Origin: Planctomycetaceae bacterium
GTDB lineage: Bacteria; Planctomycetota; Planctomycetia; Isosphaerales; Isosphaeraceae
Length of the DNA stretch: 6,020 nt
Assembly: GCA_019232645.1 (NCBI GenBank)
Contig: JAFANO010000737.1
Span: forward strand, 1-6,020
Direction: 5' to 3'
Shown here: positions 5,676-6,020 of the stretch, piece after piece
How positions within the stretch are numbered: the stretch's first letter is position 1
How the letters are laid out: each line of letters starts with the position of its first letter
The notes under the pieces: model-generated
Database searches by the model: none
The model's input: only the letters and a program-made list of their open reading frames with translations
What the model was told of the DNA's origin: nothing
Made by a program: the position numbers and the translations under genes

Positions 5676-5935
5676 AATTGCGCGACCGAAAGAACGCCTG
5701 GAGACAATCTCCGTCTTGTTGTGAGGGCCGTGAACGGCGCTCAAGCGGCATGATCACAGGACGGCCAGCCGTCCCGCCGCCGTCTTCGCCGGGGCGGAGA
5801 GGCCACGATGTGGTCGTCGCTTGGCCGGGCTGGCTGGAAATCTACCCCTCGCGGTGGCGACCTCTCCGCGGGCAGGAATGCGGGCCGACGTGGGGTTGAG
5901 GAGATCGATCATCTCGGCGTCGTCCCCTGCTCGAT
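5676..5935. other. Non-coding, hairpin-rich stretch
   Basis: I see no convincing gene here. The longest minus-strand frame (61 codons, GTG at 5939, overlapping the right-edge gene's stop as GTGA) has about a quarter of its codons ending in A/T and no motif, unlike the adjacent real gene. The stretch contains several hairpins: GGAGA-CAA-TCTCC at 5700-5712, GGACGGC-CA-GCCGTCC at 5759-5774, and GCGGAGAGG/CCTCTCCGC at 5794-5802 and 5861-5869. Confidence 0.6.
5759..5869. repeat. Two adjacent stem-loops, possible intergenic repeat
   Basis: The first hairpin is a perfect 7-bp stem (5759-5765 with 5768-5774). The second joins 5794-5802 to 5861-5869 (9 bp, perfect), and CCAC 5803-5806 adds four pairs with GTGG 5854-5857 after a 3-nt bulge. 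Together they could form a structured block of about 110 nt. No T-run is present, so they are not obvious terminators. It could be a REP-like dispersed repeat or a structured RNA; copy number elsewhere is unknown. Confidence 0.35.
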
Positions 5936-6020
5936 TCACTGGCGGCTCATCAGGTGGAGCTTGACCCGGTCGGCCAGCGCCTTGTCCGTCCGCATGACCT
6001 CCTGGAAGGCCACGGTGGTC
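5936..6020 (-). CDS. C-terminal end of an unrecognised gene (runs off right edge)
   Basis: On the minus strand the last 27 codons read ...TTVAFQEVMRTDKALADRV, then KLHLMSRQ, ending at TGA (5938-5936). All 27 third positions are G or C, which in this genome marks a real, well-expressed-type coding region. The segment looks like an amphipathic helical C-terminus with a charged close. I cannot assign a family from this much sequence. The gene reads toward the hairpin-rich stretch and the decayed toxin-antitoxin remnant but is separated from the latter by about 400 bp, so an operon link is unlikely. Confidence 0.75.
   Translation of the reverse strand, partial: TTVAFQEVMRTDKALADRVKLHLMSRQ

Noticed and set aside
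5371..5757. 128-codon minus-strand frame across the inverted-repeat element
   Set aside because: It runs through both ends of the element and out of frame over the recognisable antitoxin; no motif of its own.
5754..5939. 61-codon minus-strand frame starting GTGA on the stop of the right-edge gene
   Set aside because: The overlap looks coupled, but about a quarter of codons end in A/T against none in the neighbour, there is no motif, and the DNA is dominated by hairpin arms.
1..6020. CRISPR arrays or tandem direct repeats
   Set aside because: No regularly spaced direct repeats were seen anywhere in the window.

Overview
The window looks like chromosomal DNA from a high-GC planctomycete, most likely of the Isosphaeraceae/Gemmatales type. 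The evidence is a secreted-type protein with the planctomycete N-terminal motif LERLEGRELLA (LEPR-XLL class), a strong bias to G or C at third codon positions in the housekeeping genes, and a right-edge gene fragment with G/C in all 27 visible third positions. The assignment rests on pattern recognition, not on a database search.

Left part (1-2577), all on the minus strand. The left edge holds the first 18 codons of a HicB-like antitoxin gene. Next comes a complete YhaM-type gene (OB-fold plus HD phosphohydrolase domain, predicted 3'-5' exoribonuclease). Upstream of it is a gene for a two-CARDB-domain protein with the LEPR-XLL export/anchoring motif.

Middle (2578-5172). A 541-bp gap separates the CARDB gene from the divergent plus-strand proS (bacterial-type prolyl-tRNA synthetase with an inserted editing domain). 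proS overlaps by ATGA a small gene for a two-helix membrane protein of unknown function, so the two probably form one transcript.

Right part (5173-6020), accessory in character and mostly without intact genes. On the minus strand lies a decayed type II toxin-antitoxin pair: an addiction-module antitoxin without its N-terminus, overlapping by ATGA a ParE/RelE-type toxin that loses family resemblance after about 26 residues. Twenty-two bases upstream of the recognisable antitoxin sequence sits a 120-bp segment bounded by perfect 16-bp inverted repeats, a plausible MITE-like insertion that removed the antitoxin start. Beyond it is a hairpin-rich non-coding stretch, and at the right edge the last 27 codons of an unrecognised minus-strand gene.

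Most of the window is ordinary planctomycete housekeeping sequence. The parts that merit attention are the two toxin-antitoxin traces at either side, the small inverted-repeat element and the structured non-coding DNA near 5759-5869. I do not see a clearly new multi-gene system.
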